A DNA stretch of 64,000 bases from Isoetes taiwanensis (taxonomy: Eukaryota; Streptophyta; Lycopodiopsida; Isoetales; Isoetaceae). Position 1 is the first letter of the stretch. Each line of letters begins with the position of its first letter. Of this stretch, positions 12,016 to 22,974 are shown one piece after another. The position numbers were made by a program, and so were the translations under genes. The DNA lies in the NCBI GenBank assembly GCA_021234155.1, contig JAJEKV010000052.1, positions 6,681,358 through 6,745,357 on the forward strand, in the 5' to 3' direction. The notes under the pieces are model-generated. The model saw only the letters and a program-made list of their open reading frames with translations. It was not told where the DNA came from and made no database searches.

Positions 12016-13904
12016 TGTTGACCCTAAACCTGGCTTAAAGGTCTATGCAAGATAAATTTGAAGAAAAGTTCGAAAATTTGAAGTTCTATACCTTTCCCAT
12101 TTCAAAAAACTGGCACCTTTACTAAAACAGATGTGGTGATGAGATATGGATTGATTTCTCGAGTCAAACACTATAGACTTGGTCAAAAAAGTTGTAGGTA
12201 TCCAATGGTGAAGCCCCTGACCAAGTCAGGGACTAAATCTAAGAGTTATTCGATCTCAAAATGAGGTCAAAATTTGGTCAATAGAAGTCAGATATGGGAA
12301 ACAGTGATCAGAAAATGAGATTTGGAGTTGCCAAGCGTGTTTTTGAGAATTTCCAAAGCAAATATATTGCAAAGGTGATAAGGAAGATAGGCAAGTAGTC
12401 AGATTCCCATTTGGATATGTAAAAGTATTTTTTGTGGCTGGATTTGGCAAAATACAGTAAAAATTGATCAAAACAGAGAGCAATTTTTTGTAACTTGAGC
12501 TAGATGTAGTATTTTTGGATGATTTCAACTTCTTTGGCTTACACACGCCCTAAGAATAGATGGCAAGTGGGCCAAAAGTGCTGGAAAACACTCAAGGGTT
12601 TTTTGTAGAATATTTTGTGGCAAGAATTGTTAAGAAAAATATCAGAGATGGATTTGACAACTTGGCAGTCAATTTAAATTGATATGAAGGTAAATATATT
12701 ATGATAACAATAGATAAGGATGCTTCATAGCTTCAGATACAGGAAAATAATCATCACAAGTCATAAGATAATTTTTGAAAGTAATGTCAACTAGATCTTG
12801 TAAATCCAATTGAGGAGAGCTCAGGAACTTCAAGGATCGTTCAGATCTTGCTCAGCAATGATCAATGTAGGATCTGAGTACTTCTGGACCTTCGAAAACT
12901 TCTGTTGATGATCCCCTGGTATATAAGTTTGAATTTAATGATTCTGGCATCTTAGGGCTTAGATTTAGGCTTAATATGATGCTTAAGAGCGGAAGTCCAG
13001 GTTTAGGTAGTTCTTATAGTTTAAAAATTTGGTTCCGGCGTGATTCGAGCCCATTTCCAGATTTAGGTTTGAAGCAGCTGTATTTTCTGAAGATTCGCGC
13101 GATACGGTCACCGTATTTCTTGAAGTATAAACCAGGAATATGCCGTATTTTATGGTTTTGAAAAGTTAAGCCATGGTTTAAGGGGTTACTCATGAAAAAT
13201 ATTGAAGGAGTGGATCATTTGAGCAATGGTAACCCTAATGTTTGGGGAATATGCCAAATTTTGGGCATTATGAACGGTTATATTCCATAAGGTATACACA
13301 TAACATGGCTTTTTTATGGCACAATGATAGGTAGGCACAAGGGTGTGAGAAGTTGCAAGAGGGTTTAGACTAAGGGAATATGCAAGAATGTGGCATAGGA
13401 AGTAAAAGGGCAAAAGATATGGAGGCAATGGTGGGAATAACTTATGGGGGAATAAAGATATATTGGGAAGGAAGAAATTAGGCAAGGCATGATAGGGTAT
13501 ACAAGGGTGAACAAAAGAGAATATAGGTGTAGGAAAAATGGCTAGGAAATTTCAAGGGATAAGAATAGAATATGAATAGAAATGGGTGAGAATGGCTAAG
13601 GGGTGGAATCAAGTACCATGGGGTCTTCCAAACTCTTAACTTCCAATCTTCAAAAGATGCCTTCCAAACTTCATAACCCAGATTCTTCTAGGGAATATTC
13701 TTGACTAAGCATTTGACCCCAAATGAAATACCTTTTGTGAACTTTCAACTTGAACTCTTGTTGACTTGAAGAATGAACATCCTTTGACCCCCATACCAAT
13801 GTTGAATACCAAGAATCTTCCAAACTTTGACCTAGTCTTCCAAGATGAATTGACCTAGTTTGAATGCATAGATCACAATTAGCATGTTGCCCTTTGGGGC
13901 AACA
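12016..13904 (-). repeat. 3' LTR of the Ty3/gypsy element
   Basis: 1889 bp, starting TGTTGACCCTAAACC and ending GGGGCAACA in plus orientation. It aligns along its length with 20327-22378. It lacks a stretch of about 70 bp near its left end and a stretch of about 95 bp in the middle that the other LTR has. Confidence 0.95.
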
Positions 13905-14700
13905 TCTCGCCAAAACAAGAAAAAGGCTGGTCCCCTCAGCCATGTGATGTCAAAAATAAATAACTAGAGGGGTCTTCAACTTTGTACCAAAGTGTCTAAG
14001 TGAGAGTATGATAGAATGAGAGTGTAAAGTGCAAATGTTGATGGAATGAGTGTGAATGTGGTGATGGAATGATGTGAATGGAGTATGGTAGTGAGAAAAG
14101 GCAGAATGGTAATGGAATGGAGATGAAGTGAGTGTGCAAGTATTGAAGTCTCGCCAAAACAAGAAAATGCATGTCTTCTTCTTGGTCTTCAAAAGTTGCA
14201 ACTCTGTTATGGTGGTAAAGATGAATTGCATAGTGCTTTTTTTCTCTTGGGGATGAGAACAAGAATAAGGAGTTTAAATGGAAGGTAGGGCTACTTATGA
14301 CAGGTGAAAAAAATGGAGAAAGGGTGCACCTGTCATGGAAACACACAAACCAATTAATCTCAAATCTTTGCAACTCTGCTATGATGGTGAAGGTGATTTT
14401 GCAGAGTGCTGTTAAGGTATGGAAAAATAATAGGAGGCTGAATGGATGGTAGGAATGCTTTAAGACAGATGAATGAAAATGGAAGAAGGATGCTCCTGCA
14501 TGTGACACTTGGTAATCATTAGTATCAATCCTGTTCTTGAGATCATTTGCACTGTTATCTGGTCAGATCACCCTATAAACATGAAACCAACTCATTAGAG
14601 TAATATGCTCAAAAGTCAAACTGATCTAACTACTAGAGTAATGTGCTCACAAGTCAAACTGACCTAACTACTTTAAACCTACTGCAACTCTCTAAGCTTT
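13905..14700 (-). other. Noncoding 3' internal region of the gypsy element
   Basis: Between the integrase end and the 3' LTR. The words TCTCGCCAAAACAAGAAAA occur twice (13905 and about 14151), next to the LTR and 245 bp inside. This suggests an internal duplication of the region bordering the LTR. The long minus-strand open frames here are simple-sequence (His/Phe/Ser-rich) and not convincing genes. No clear polypurine tract was found. Confidence 0.6.
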
Positions 14701-14719
14701 TTAATGTAAAAAGAGGGAC

Positions 14720-15880
14720 AAACAAGCATGCTGGTCCCAATACCTTTTTAGATGGAGGATATTGATAGGGTTTGGCAATGGCATTCCTAAAGCAACCTCT
14801 TGTAACCAATAAGAATTAGTACCTGCAGATTCTAGCACTACAAAGGGTCCTTCCCAAATATTATCAAATTTGCTAGCTGAATCTTCCTTTGACTTATTCC
14901 ATCTGAGAACAAGCTCTCCTTTCCTAAAAGTACCCTGTATTTTGTGTGCAGCTTTGAATGCAGCCAGATCTTTAGCCTTTTTCAGCAAATTAGTGTTCTC
15001 AGCCTCCATTCTATACTCATCTAGATGTAACAAGGCGTCCAATCTTTCCTGTAAGGCATGTTCAAAAGGTAAGCACAATTTATGAGCTAATCTCAAGGAA
15101 GGTAATTCAAGTTCTACTAGTAAAACTGCCTTTATGCCATAAACCAAATTAAAAGTGATTTGTAGCTGTTTTGATAGTGACTCTATAAGCCCAAAGTGCA
15201 TCCACTATTTTGATATGCCAATCCCTTTTGTTAACCTCAACTGTCTTCTGCAAAATATTTTTCAACACTTTGTTAGTAGCTTCAGCTTGCCCATTACCCT
15301 GAGGATAATATGAAGAGCTTTTAGTATGTTTAACCTTCAAAGTACTCAAAAATTAGCAATAACTTCATTGACAAAAGGGGTACCTCTATCAGAATGTAAT
15401 TGGAAAGGAATACCAAATCTAGAACAAACATATTCATGTAAGAACCTTGCAGTTGTGAGAGCATTGGCTTGCCTCAAAGGTATGGCCTCTGCCCAACTTA
15501 GTAAAATAATCTGTAGCCACAATAATATGTTGATGTTGACCCGTAGAAGAAGGATTAATGGGACCAATATAATCTAGCCCCCAAATTTGAAAAGGTCCTG
15601 GAGATATGATAGGATTCAAGGCAGCTGGCAATAAAATTCTTTTACTAAAAATCTGACATTGATGGCAAGTTTTTATGACCTCATAGCAATCTCTAAAAAC
15701 AGTAGACCAATAATATCCAGACCTGAGAATCTTTTTTGCAGTGGTATCCCCAGCAAAACGTCCTCCACAGATACCTTTATGCATCTCTCTAATAATCAAG
15801 ACAAACTCATCTTCATTTACACATCTCAACAAGATTCCATCCCTGTTAACTTTGCACAAGATATTGTCTATCAGCTTGAA
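14720..15880 (-). mobile_element. Integrase region of the gypsy fossil
   Basis: Minus-strand pieces recall the zinc-binding N-terminal part (HQCQIFSKR near 15650), the catalytic core (IWGLDYIGPINPSS near 15560), HSDRGTPFVNEV (near 15370), and the C-terminal part with GELVLRWNK and IWEGPFVVLES (about 14840-14930). The integrase inserts the DNA copy into the genome. The domain is recognisable throughout but broken. Confidence 0.88.
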
Positions 15881-15988
15881 TTGTCTGCATTTGTCCTTAA
15901 GTCTCCTTTTCTGACTTGGAGTAAGGTTTGGAGAGATGATCCCATGTTGTAGGAATTTCCTAATAGGTTGCTGCCATTCTCCTTTGAC

Positions 15989-16426
15989 TTAATCTTCTTG
16001 AGTTACTGCAAGTGAAGTGTCAGTAGTATTCAATTCATCTTCATGGTCAAAAAATATGTAAGGCAAATAGAGGCTAGGATTTCGTGTCAAGTGCAACTCT
16101 TTTACAGAAATATCATAACTTTGCAACTTACAAGCCCACCTCTGGATCTTTGGTTTATTAGTTGCTTTACCAAATAGCAAGCCCATTGGGTTTTGCTTCA
16201 TGTGATCTTGAACTTGGCTCTTCAGAAGCAAATGTCCTTGTCTATTAATAAGAAACATGAGAGCAGCAGCACTTTTCTCTATTCTGGTGTATCTTTCTTC
16301 AAGAGCAGACCATTGTTTGCTTGCAAAAACTATAATATGCTTATCCTGCAAAATGGCTAAACCTATGGCCTTTTTAGTAACAGTGATATAAACTTCAAAT
16401 GGCATGCTCAGATCTGGTTTTTTCAA
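15989..16426 (-). mobile_element. RT-linked RNase H region of the gypsy fossil
   Basis: Minus-strand open stretch with MKKPDLSMPFEVYI, FASKQWSALEERYTRIEKSA and NKPKIQRWACKLQSYDI, the usual signature of the gypsy RNase H that follows RT. This is the second of two RNase H domains in the element. The LINE fragment at 16724 lies between it and RT. Confidence 0.88.
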
Positions 16427-16723
16427 AAGAGTAGCTTCACATATAGATGAGATGAGAAAGTCAAAAGCCTCTTGGCATTCTGAAGTCCATGTAATAGGTA
16501 TATGCTTGCTTTCAGATTTAGAAAATTTACCTACCCTGGTGAGCTTAGAAATGACTTAAGATATGAGCAAAATTTGGAATATACATTCTAAGGAAACTCG
16601 TCATACCAATAAAGCTCTTAACCTGTTTTAAATGCTTGGGAGGTGCTAGCTTTTTGAGAGCTTCAATCTTATCTTGAGCAACTTGAATACCCTGGCTGGA
16701 TACTTCATGTCCTAAGAGCTGTC

Positions 16724-16934
16724 CTCAATAAACGTCAGCAATTACTGAGCCCTCAATAGTCATTATCTCCGCTGTCTAGTATCATCAAAACTGCAAAGGT
16801 TTTTCCCTTGAAAACCTTTCGAGGCAGGGGTTTTTTAATCCTAGTAGTAATGATTGTACTAGCCCATTGTATGGGTCCCATGACCTATTGGTCTCCGTGG
16901 ACGTTAAAAAAACTATTCTATTCTATTCTATTCT
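16724..16934 (+). mobile_element. 5'-truncated LINE 3' end with (TATTC)n tail, inserted in the gypsy element
   Basis: About 210 bp of LINE 3' UTR: hairpin module at 16798-16841, the conserved block TCTCCGTGGACGTTAAAA ending near 16910, then a TATTC-unit tail (16914-16934). It interrupts the pol region of the gypsy fossil between RT and RNase H and is therefore younger than it. The flanks show at most one or two bases of target duplication. The left flank ends in GAGCT. Confidence 0.9.
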
Positions 16935-17842
16935 TTTGATGCAAAAAAGATGCATTTTTTTGGATTTAGATTAACTCCTGAAGTCCTGCATAAAGAGAAA
17001 ATTTTTGCAAGTAATTCCACATGGTTAGTAGAGTGAGAACCCAAACAAAGGTCATCTAGATACACCCTAAACTCTTCAGCAGACATGGTTTTGAAAATGA
17101 CATCCATTGCTCTTTGGAAAGTAGCTGGGGCATTCATTAGGACAAATGGCATTCTTTTCATAGCATATGTACCCCAGGGAGTGATGAATAAAGTCTTTGG
17201 TTGATCCTCCTCTTTGATACTAATCTGATTAAACCCTGAAAAACCATCCAAAAATGAGTACATGTCTTTCCCTGCAACAACATATAGAATTTCCTCTAGA
17301 AAAGGCAAAGGATAACAATCTTTTATGGTGGCTTTGTTCAGGTCTCGATAATCTATACAAATTCTCAAAGCACCATTCTTTTTTTCCACTGGAACAATGC
17401 ATGACACCCACTCAGGATTAATAATTTCCACAATAACACCTGCATCCAACATCTTATGCAACTCATCCTTGATTAGATCTAAAAGTGAAGCATTGATCCT
17501 CCTTAACTTTTGGAAAACAGGTTTACACCCCTCCTTAATTTTAATTTCAAATTGACATACCTCTTCCTTGATACCAATGAGCTCAGAATAATCCCAAGCA
17601 AACACATCACTTCTCTCTTCAAAGAATTTGGTAATCTCTTCCTTGTTTTGTGTGTCAAAGAGATCTCCCACAAACAGAGTTCTTTGCTGGCCATGTTTAT
17701 TAATAATAACTTCATTGGTTGCTTCTTCTTGTGATGCATTTATAACTAATATGGGGCAAAATTCCTTAGCCTCGTCCTCATCAAGATCTTCCTCTGGTAT
17801 AGCTCCTTTAGATAAATAAGTCATTAAGGTATCCCTGCACAA
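16928..17842 (-). mobile_element. Reverse transcriptase of the gypsy fossil
   Basis: Open stretch of about 300 codons with the classic Ty3/gypsy RT order: ALRICIDYRDLNKATIKDCY, PFLEEILYVVAGKDMYSFLD, GFNQISIKEEDQPKT, TPWGTYAMKRMPFVLMNAPA, and VYLDD. The right-hand end (toward 17842) links to the upstream RNase H domain. It copies element RNA into DNA. Domain recognition is secure. Confidence 0.93.
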
Positions 17843-18220
17843 AGCATCAGCTTCACAATTCTGCTCCCTTGGGATATGAGTAATTTCCCAGGAAGTAAAC
17901 TAAGCAAGCATTCCCAATACTTGGTTTCTCAGAGACTTCATGTCAGCATTCTTGGCCTGATATTCACCACTAACCTGTCTGCAAACTAACTGAGAATCCC
18001 CATAAATGTGTATGATTGAAATATCCATAGCCTTAGCTTCTTGGAGACCTGCAATCAAAGCTTTGTACTCTGCTACATTAGAAGTTATTTGGGGAAAAAT
18101 ACTGCCTACCTTAGCCAAGAGTTTATTGGAAGTATCCTTCAATATGGCTGCAGATGAAGCCACATTTAATTTCTTTGAGATCCCTCCATCAAACCATAGA
18201 CATCCTTCTTTACCATTCTC
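17840..18220 (-). mobile_element. Extra RNase H domain upstream of RT
   Basis: Minus-strand segment reading CLWFDGG, then ITSNVAEYKALIAGLQEAK, IYGDSQLVCRQVSGEY and, just past the break near 17880, HIPREQNCEADAL. The acidic positions of the RNase H fold (FDG, AEY, GDS, EAD) can all be seen. The pattern with TSNVAEY and GDSQLV is that of the archaeal-type RNase H found as an additional domain in some plant Ty3/gypsy lineages. In those I know it lies after the RT-RNase H pair. Here it lies before RT, in line with the protease. It may assist removal of RNA during reverse transcription, which is an inference. Confidence 0.82.
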
Positions 18221-19777
18221 AGAAGGTAGTGCACACTCTTCAATCAAGGGAATCAGGTCAACTTTCTTTGTGCTAGGGATTGCTAGACTATAAGATCCCA
18301 AGGGCTCTTCTATAAGCATTTCTTTAATAAAATGTACCTCTTTCTTGAAGCCATAAGAATCATCCTGGTTGTAAATTGTGGCCACTTGAGTGCCATTTGA
18401 AATGGTGCATCTTCCCTCAGACCAGATTGGCCTGGCATCAACTGTAGCCATCCACCTTCTCCCTAACAAGAGATCATATATATCTGCATCTTCTCCTAAA
18501 TCTTCAAAAGCAACAACAACAAAATTGGCAGCTACAACAATGCCTTCAGTGTTAACAGGAACTTTGGTCACAATTCCAACTGGTGCTATTTTAGCATTTG
18601 AAAAGGATTTTAATAAAACAGATGACCTTTTATCTATCTCGAGCCCACATTTTTTCATAACATGATAAGGCATGATATTTAGAGGTAAGCCACCATCCAG
18701 CAACACATTAGAAAAAGAATAACCTCCTAGAGTAGCTGAACACATAAATGCACCTGGATCTTCTTCATTTTGAGCCAAAATAAGGTTAGTAGCATTTGCT
18801 ACACCTACACAAGCCACTGCCTCACTAAAAGTAGTTTGTTGCAATAACTTTTTCCTATAACCAGGTGCAATCTTTAATAAGGTAAATAAGTCCACACTTA
18901 CTTTGGAATTTTTCAGTAAAACATCCAACTCATCAAGATCTTGATCTCTCTTACCATACTTTTGTTGGGGAGGTGGAGCTATTTCTTGGGGAGGAGCTTC
19001 CATAACAGGGGTTAGTGGCAATGTTGATTTTCTGGAATGCTCTGGAACAAATTTATTAGGCTCAGCAGGTCTATGGATCTCTCCCATACTTCTAGTTTGT
19101 ACCACCATCACTTCCTCAGTCTTTGGCATCTCTGTAGCCTGCACAAACCTTATAGAACTAGTAGATTCAGCAAACCTTACATGGGGAGTTGCCTCAGGTT
19201 TCTTCTCCCTCTCTTGCTTGGCAAAATATTCTTTAACAGAGCACCTAAGGTCAGTATGACCAATCTCCTTGCAAAAAGCACAAACTGGACATTCTCTACC
19301 AAAGTGACCTTTCTTTTTACATTTAGGACATATTTGCCAATAACAAATATCAGCTGGATGTGAAGTTCTATTGCAATGAATACATTCAGGATAAGTTCTA
19401 CCTGCCCTGCTTGCCTTGAGCTCCACAAGTTGCTTGGTCACTTCTGCTAAAGCTTCAGTTACCTTTGTCAAGTCTGCTTTAACCTTTGAAATTTGAGAAT
19501 CAGCCTCTTCATCTTTGGTTTTTTTCTTTTCTTTATGCACAGCATAGATAGGAACAGAATGGTGAGGTTCATAAGGGCCATCAGTGGCATCAGGGTAAAA
19601 GGGGTCATGATGAAAGCTATGGTGTTTTTCTGGTAGGATAGAAAGCATTTTGGTCAATTCAGTAGTCTTGGCAAAAACCTTGTAGATGGAATCAAAACCT
19701 TCTGCAGCTTGAATCTTGATAAGTTTTCTATGAATTTCTGGTCTAGAAGATAGGCCTTTGATGAAAGAGGACACCAA
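18221..19777 (-). mobile_element. Gag tail, zinc knuckle and protease-like region of the gypsy fossil
   Basis: A long open stretch. It starts in the gag C-terminal part, then has Cys/His knuckles (CPKCKKKGHFGRECPVC near 19270-19320). A proline-rich linker with PPQEIAPPPQQKYG follows, then a retropepsin-like region (about 18420-18780) containing ILAQNEEDPGAFM and VLLDGG. The protease would mature the polyprotein. Gag knuckles bind element RNA. Confidence 0.85.
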
Positions 19778-20283
19778 AAAGAGCGTGGGGACAGTAACTT
19801 GGCCTTTCTATTCACGAAGGTGTTGAATCTTTCCTTATACTGACTAACACTTTCACCTGCATAAATGGAGAAATTTTGCAATTCATTAACAAGATCCTTA
19901 TGAGCAGCAAGTTTTCCAAACCTGTCTAAAAACTTGGTGACAAGATCATCCCAAGAAGTGGTTCCCATAAGCTTTTCATAAGTCAGCCAAGCACCAGCTT
20001 CACTCTCCTCTTTAAAACACTTTTCAAATTGTGAGAACTTGCATCCTTTCTTAAAGCCATAATCCCTGTAGTAATCTTCGAAAATTCTCAGAAAAGTATT
20101 AGCACTCATGCTGGAATTGAAAGTAGGCAATGGAGTAGGCACATTCAATTCAAAATGGTAAGGCAAACTTTGAAGTAATCCAGTTGAAAAACTTGGGGGA
20201 AGAGATCTATCTCTGCAGGGTTCTGAAGTCTCCTGATCTTCCATTGGTTCTTGCTCTGCCGGAAATTTCTGTTTTGGAGCCAT
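19654..20283 (-). mobile_element. Gag region of the gypsy fossil
   Basis: Begins MAPKQKFPAEQEPM immediately downstream of the primer-binding site. It contains the retrotransposon gag pattern: FEDYYRDYGFKKG, AGAWLTYEKLMGTTSWDDL and ESVSQYKERFNTF. Gag forms the particle shell. It overlaps the next open stretch by about 120 bases in another frame. Confidence 0.88.
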
Positions 20284-20303
20284 GAGTTCTCAAAATCCAG
20301 GTA

Positions 20304-20323
20304 GAATCTCGGCAGGACCTCCA
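20304..20323 (-). promoter_or_regulatory. Primer-binding site, tRNA-Gln type
   Basis: On the minus strand TGGAGGTCCTGCCGAGATTC follows the 5' LTR after three bases. The last bases of plant tRNA-Gln with the added CCA are complementary to TGGAGGTCCCACCGAGATT as I remember them, giving 17 of 19 matches. The tRNA assignment rests on memory; the position is right for a primer-binding site. Confidence 0.65.
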
Positions 20324-20326
20324 AAA

Positions 20327-22378
20327 TGTTGACCCTAAACCTGGCTTAAAGGTCAACCACAAGGAACCAATCTGAGTTTTCACTCAAATTGGGGTTAGAA
20401 CCTCCAGATCACTTAAGGTGATCAGTCTATGCAAGATAAATTTGAAGAGAAGTTCAAAAATTTGAAGTTCTATACCTTTCCCATTTCCAAAAACTGGCAC
20501 CTTTACTAAAACAGATGTGGTGATGAGATATGGATTGATTTCTCGAGTCAAACACTATAGACTTGGTCAAAAAAGTTGTAGGTATCCAATGGTGAAGTCC
20601 CTGACCAAGTCAGAGACTAAATCTAAGAGTTATTCGATCTCAAAATGAGGTCAAAATTTGGTCAATAGAAGTAAGATATGGGAAACAGTGATCAGAAAAT
20701 GAGATTTGGAGTTGCCAAGCGTGTTTTTGAGAATTTCCAAAGCAAATATATTGCAAAGGTGATAAGGAAGATAGGCAAGTAGTCAGATTCCCATTTGGAT
20801 ATGTAAAAGTATTTTTTGTGGCTGGATTTGGCAAAATACAGTAAAAACTGATCAAAACAGAGAGCAATTTTTTGTAACTTGAGCTAGATGTAGTATTTTT
20901 GGATGATTTCAACTTCTTTGGCTTACATAAGCCCTAAGAATAGATGGCAAGTGGGCCAAAAGTGCTGGAAAACACTCAAGGGTTTTCTGTAGAATATTTT
21001 GTGGCAAGAATTGTTAAGAAAAATATCAGAGATGGATTTGACAACTTGGCAGTCAATTTAAATTGATATGAAGGTAAATATATCATGATAACAATAGATA
21101 AGGATGCTTCATAGCTTCAGATACAGGAAAATAATCATCACAAGTCATAAGATAATTTTTGAAAGTAATGTCAACTAGATCTTGTAAATCCAATTGAGGA
21201 GAGCTCAGGAACTTCAAGGATCGTTCAGATCTTGCTCAGCAATGATCAATGTAGGATCTGAGTACTTCTGAGCCTTCAAAAACTTCTGTTGATGATCCCC
21301 TGGTATATAAGTTTGAATTTAATGATTCCGGCTTCTTAGGGCTTAGATTTAGGCTTAATATGATGCTTAAGAGCATCATATTATAAGAAGAGGTTTAGGT
21401 AGTCCAGGTTGTCCAGCAGCAGGATAAGCTCCAGGTTAGCTTATCCAGGTTAGCTTATTGTGTAGCTTGTCCAGGTTTAGGTAGTTCTTATAGTTTAAAA
21501 ATTCGGTTCCGGCGTGATTCGAGCCCATTTCCAGATTTAGGTTTGAAGCAGCTGTATTTTCTGAAGATTCGCGCGATACGGTCACTGTATTTCTTGAAGT
21601 ATAAACCAGGAATATACCGTATTTTATGGTTTTGAAAAGTTAAGCCATGGTTTAAGGGGTTACTCATGAAAAATATTAAAGGAGTGGATCATTTGAGCAA
21701 TGGTAACCCTAATGTTTGGGGAATATGCCAAATTTTGGGCATTATGAATGGGAATATTAACAAAGGTATACACATAACATGGCTTTTTTATGGCACAATG
21801 ATAGGTAGGCACAAGGGTGTGAGAAGTTGCAAGAGGCTTTAGGCTAAGGGAATATGCAAGAATGTGGCATAGGAAGTAAAAGGGCAAAAGATATGGAGGC
21901 AATGGTGGGAATAACTTATGGGGGAATAAAGATATATTGGGAAGGAAGAAATTAGGCAAGGCATGATAGGGTATACAAGGGTGAACAAAAGAGAATATAG
22001 GCGTAGGAAAAATGGCTAGGAAATTTCAAGGGATAAGAATAGAATATGAATAGAAATGGATGAGAATGGCTAAGGGGTGGAATCAAGTACCATGGGGTCT
22101 TCCAAACTCTTAACTTCCAATCTTCAAAAGATGCCTTCCAAACTTCATAACCAGATTCTTCTAGGGAATATTCTTGACTAAGCATTTGACCCCAAATGAA
22201 ATACCTTTTGTGAACTTTCAACTTGAGCTCTTGTTGACTTGAAGAATGAACATCCTTTGACCCCCATACCAATGTTGAATACCAAGAATCTTCCAAACTT
22301 TGACCTAGTCTTCCAAGATGAATTGACCTAGTTTGAATGCATAGATCACAATTAGCATGTTGCCCTTTGGGGGCAACA
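20327..22378 (-). repeat. 5' LTR of the Ty3/gypsy element
   Basis: 2052 bp with the same TGTTG...CAACA ends as the left LTR. It has an additional stretch of about 95 bp near 21375-21475 made of short repeats of the words CCAGGTT and TCCAGG, and about 70 bp more near 20356-20427. Confidence 0.95.
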
Positions 22379-22383
22379 TTTAC
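22379..22383. repeat. Target-site duplication TTTAC, right
   Basis: Identical to 12011-12015. Confidence 0.93.
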
Positions 22384-22538
22384 CCCTACTCAGAGATTAT
22401 TGTTTTGCCATAAAATTCTGTATCCGTATCAATTTTGGTATCAGAGCATCTTGATCCTCAAACCAATCCTTTGGAAATGTCTACCAATCATTTTGGCGTA
22501 CCTGATCAGCAATATAATCAAAGCCAATAGCAATGTTA
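22384..22538 (+). mobile_element. End of the older LTR with iMet-type primer-binding site and gag start
   Basis: Fossil. The LTR remnant ends ATCA at 22431. TGGTATCAGAGC follows at 22436-22447, the standard primer-binding site complementary to initiator-Met tRNA, and an ATG at 22478 opens a short gag-like start (MSTNHFGVPDQQ). The element stops at about 22538, where unrelated duplicated DNA begins. This is the host element of the nested insertion. It is broken and old. Confidence 0.6.
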
Positions 22539-22974
22539 TTTTAGTTCATGTATGAAAAAGGAAAACAAAGGTAAGATTTTTGCACAATTAGTACTCTGAT
22601 ACATATAGAGTAGAATGAGCCGCATTGGTTATATAAGCATTAAAGAAGAGGATTGCAGCCAGATCGCTGAGCATAATATTACGAATCTGTATAACAATTA
22701 AGTTCAAAGGATCAGAAAAGGGATTCTAACATAATTTGCCAAACCTTGAACAATGCTATGCTCTAGCAACAACATATGGAGGCCATCCAAATAGCTTTAA
22801 TACAACCTTAAATGGGGTTACCCAAATAGTGCTTCTAAATATGCACATTCCCTATGCAATAACAGCAGTTCTGATAATAGTATCAGACTGCAAACACCAT
22901 GTTGGATAAATGGTCCTTGCTTGGACATGCTTTGCAACTTTGACATGGGTGGTCCATGATATAGCCTGCTCGAC
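22539..22974. repeat. Duplicated anonymous segment, copy 1, left part
   Basis: Starts TTTTAGTTCATGTATGAAAAA and matches 31743-32221 along its length with scattered differences and one 85-bp absence relative to copy 2. It is interrupted after 22974 by a LINE, resumes at 23698-23812, and, after a 7.1-kb insertion, at 30928. No protein was recognised in it. Confidence 0.88.

Larger units (their letters stand above)
12016..22378 (-). mobile_element. Ty3/gypsy LTR retrotransposon, whole structure, dual RNase H
   Basis: Fossil virus-like element of 10.4 kb in minus orientation. It has two long LTRs (12016-13904 and 20327-22378), both bounded by TGTTG...CAACA, and a perfect TTTAC target duplication. 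Order on the minus strand: 5' LTR (right), primer-binding site, gag, zinc knuckle, protease-like region, an RNase H domain, reverse transcriptase, a second RNase H, integrase, about 0.8 kb of noncoding DNA, 3' LTR. The structure looks whole, but the coding part has several breaks and a LINE fragment is inserted at 16724-16934. The LTRs agree at roughly 98-99 percent of aligned bases by eye, apart from two larger length differences, so the insertion is fairly young. It sits inside an older LTR. Confidence 0.95.

Noticed and set aside
13996-14508. Minus-strand open frame of 170 codons
   Set aside because: His/Phe/Ser-rich low-complexity sequence in the noncoding 3' region of the gypsy element.
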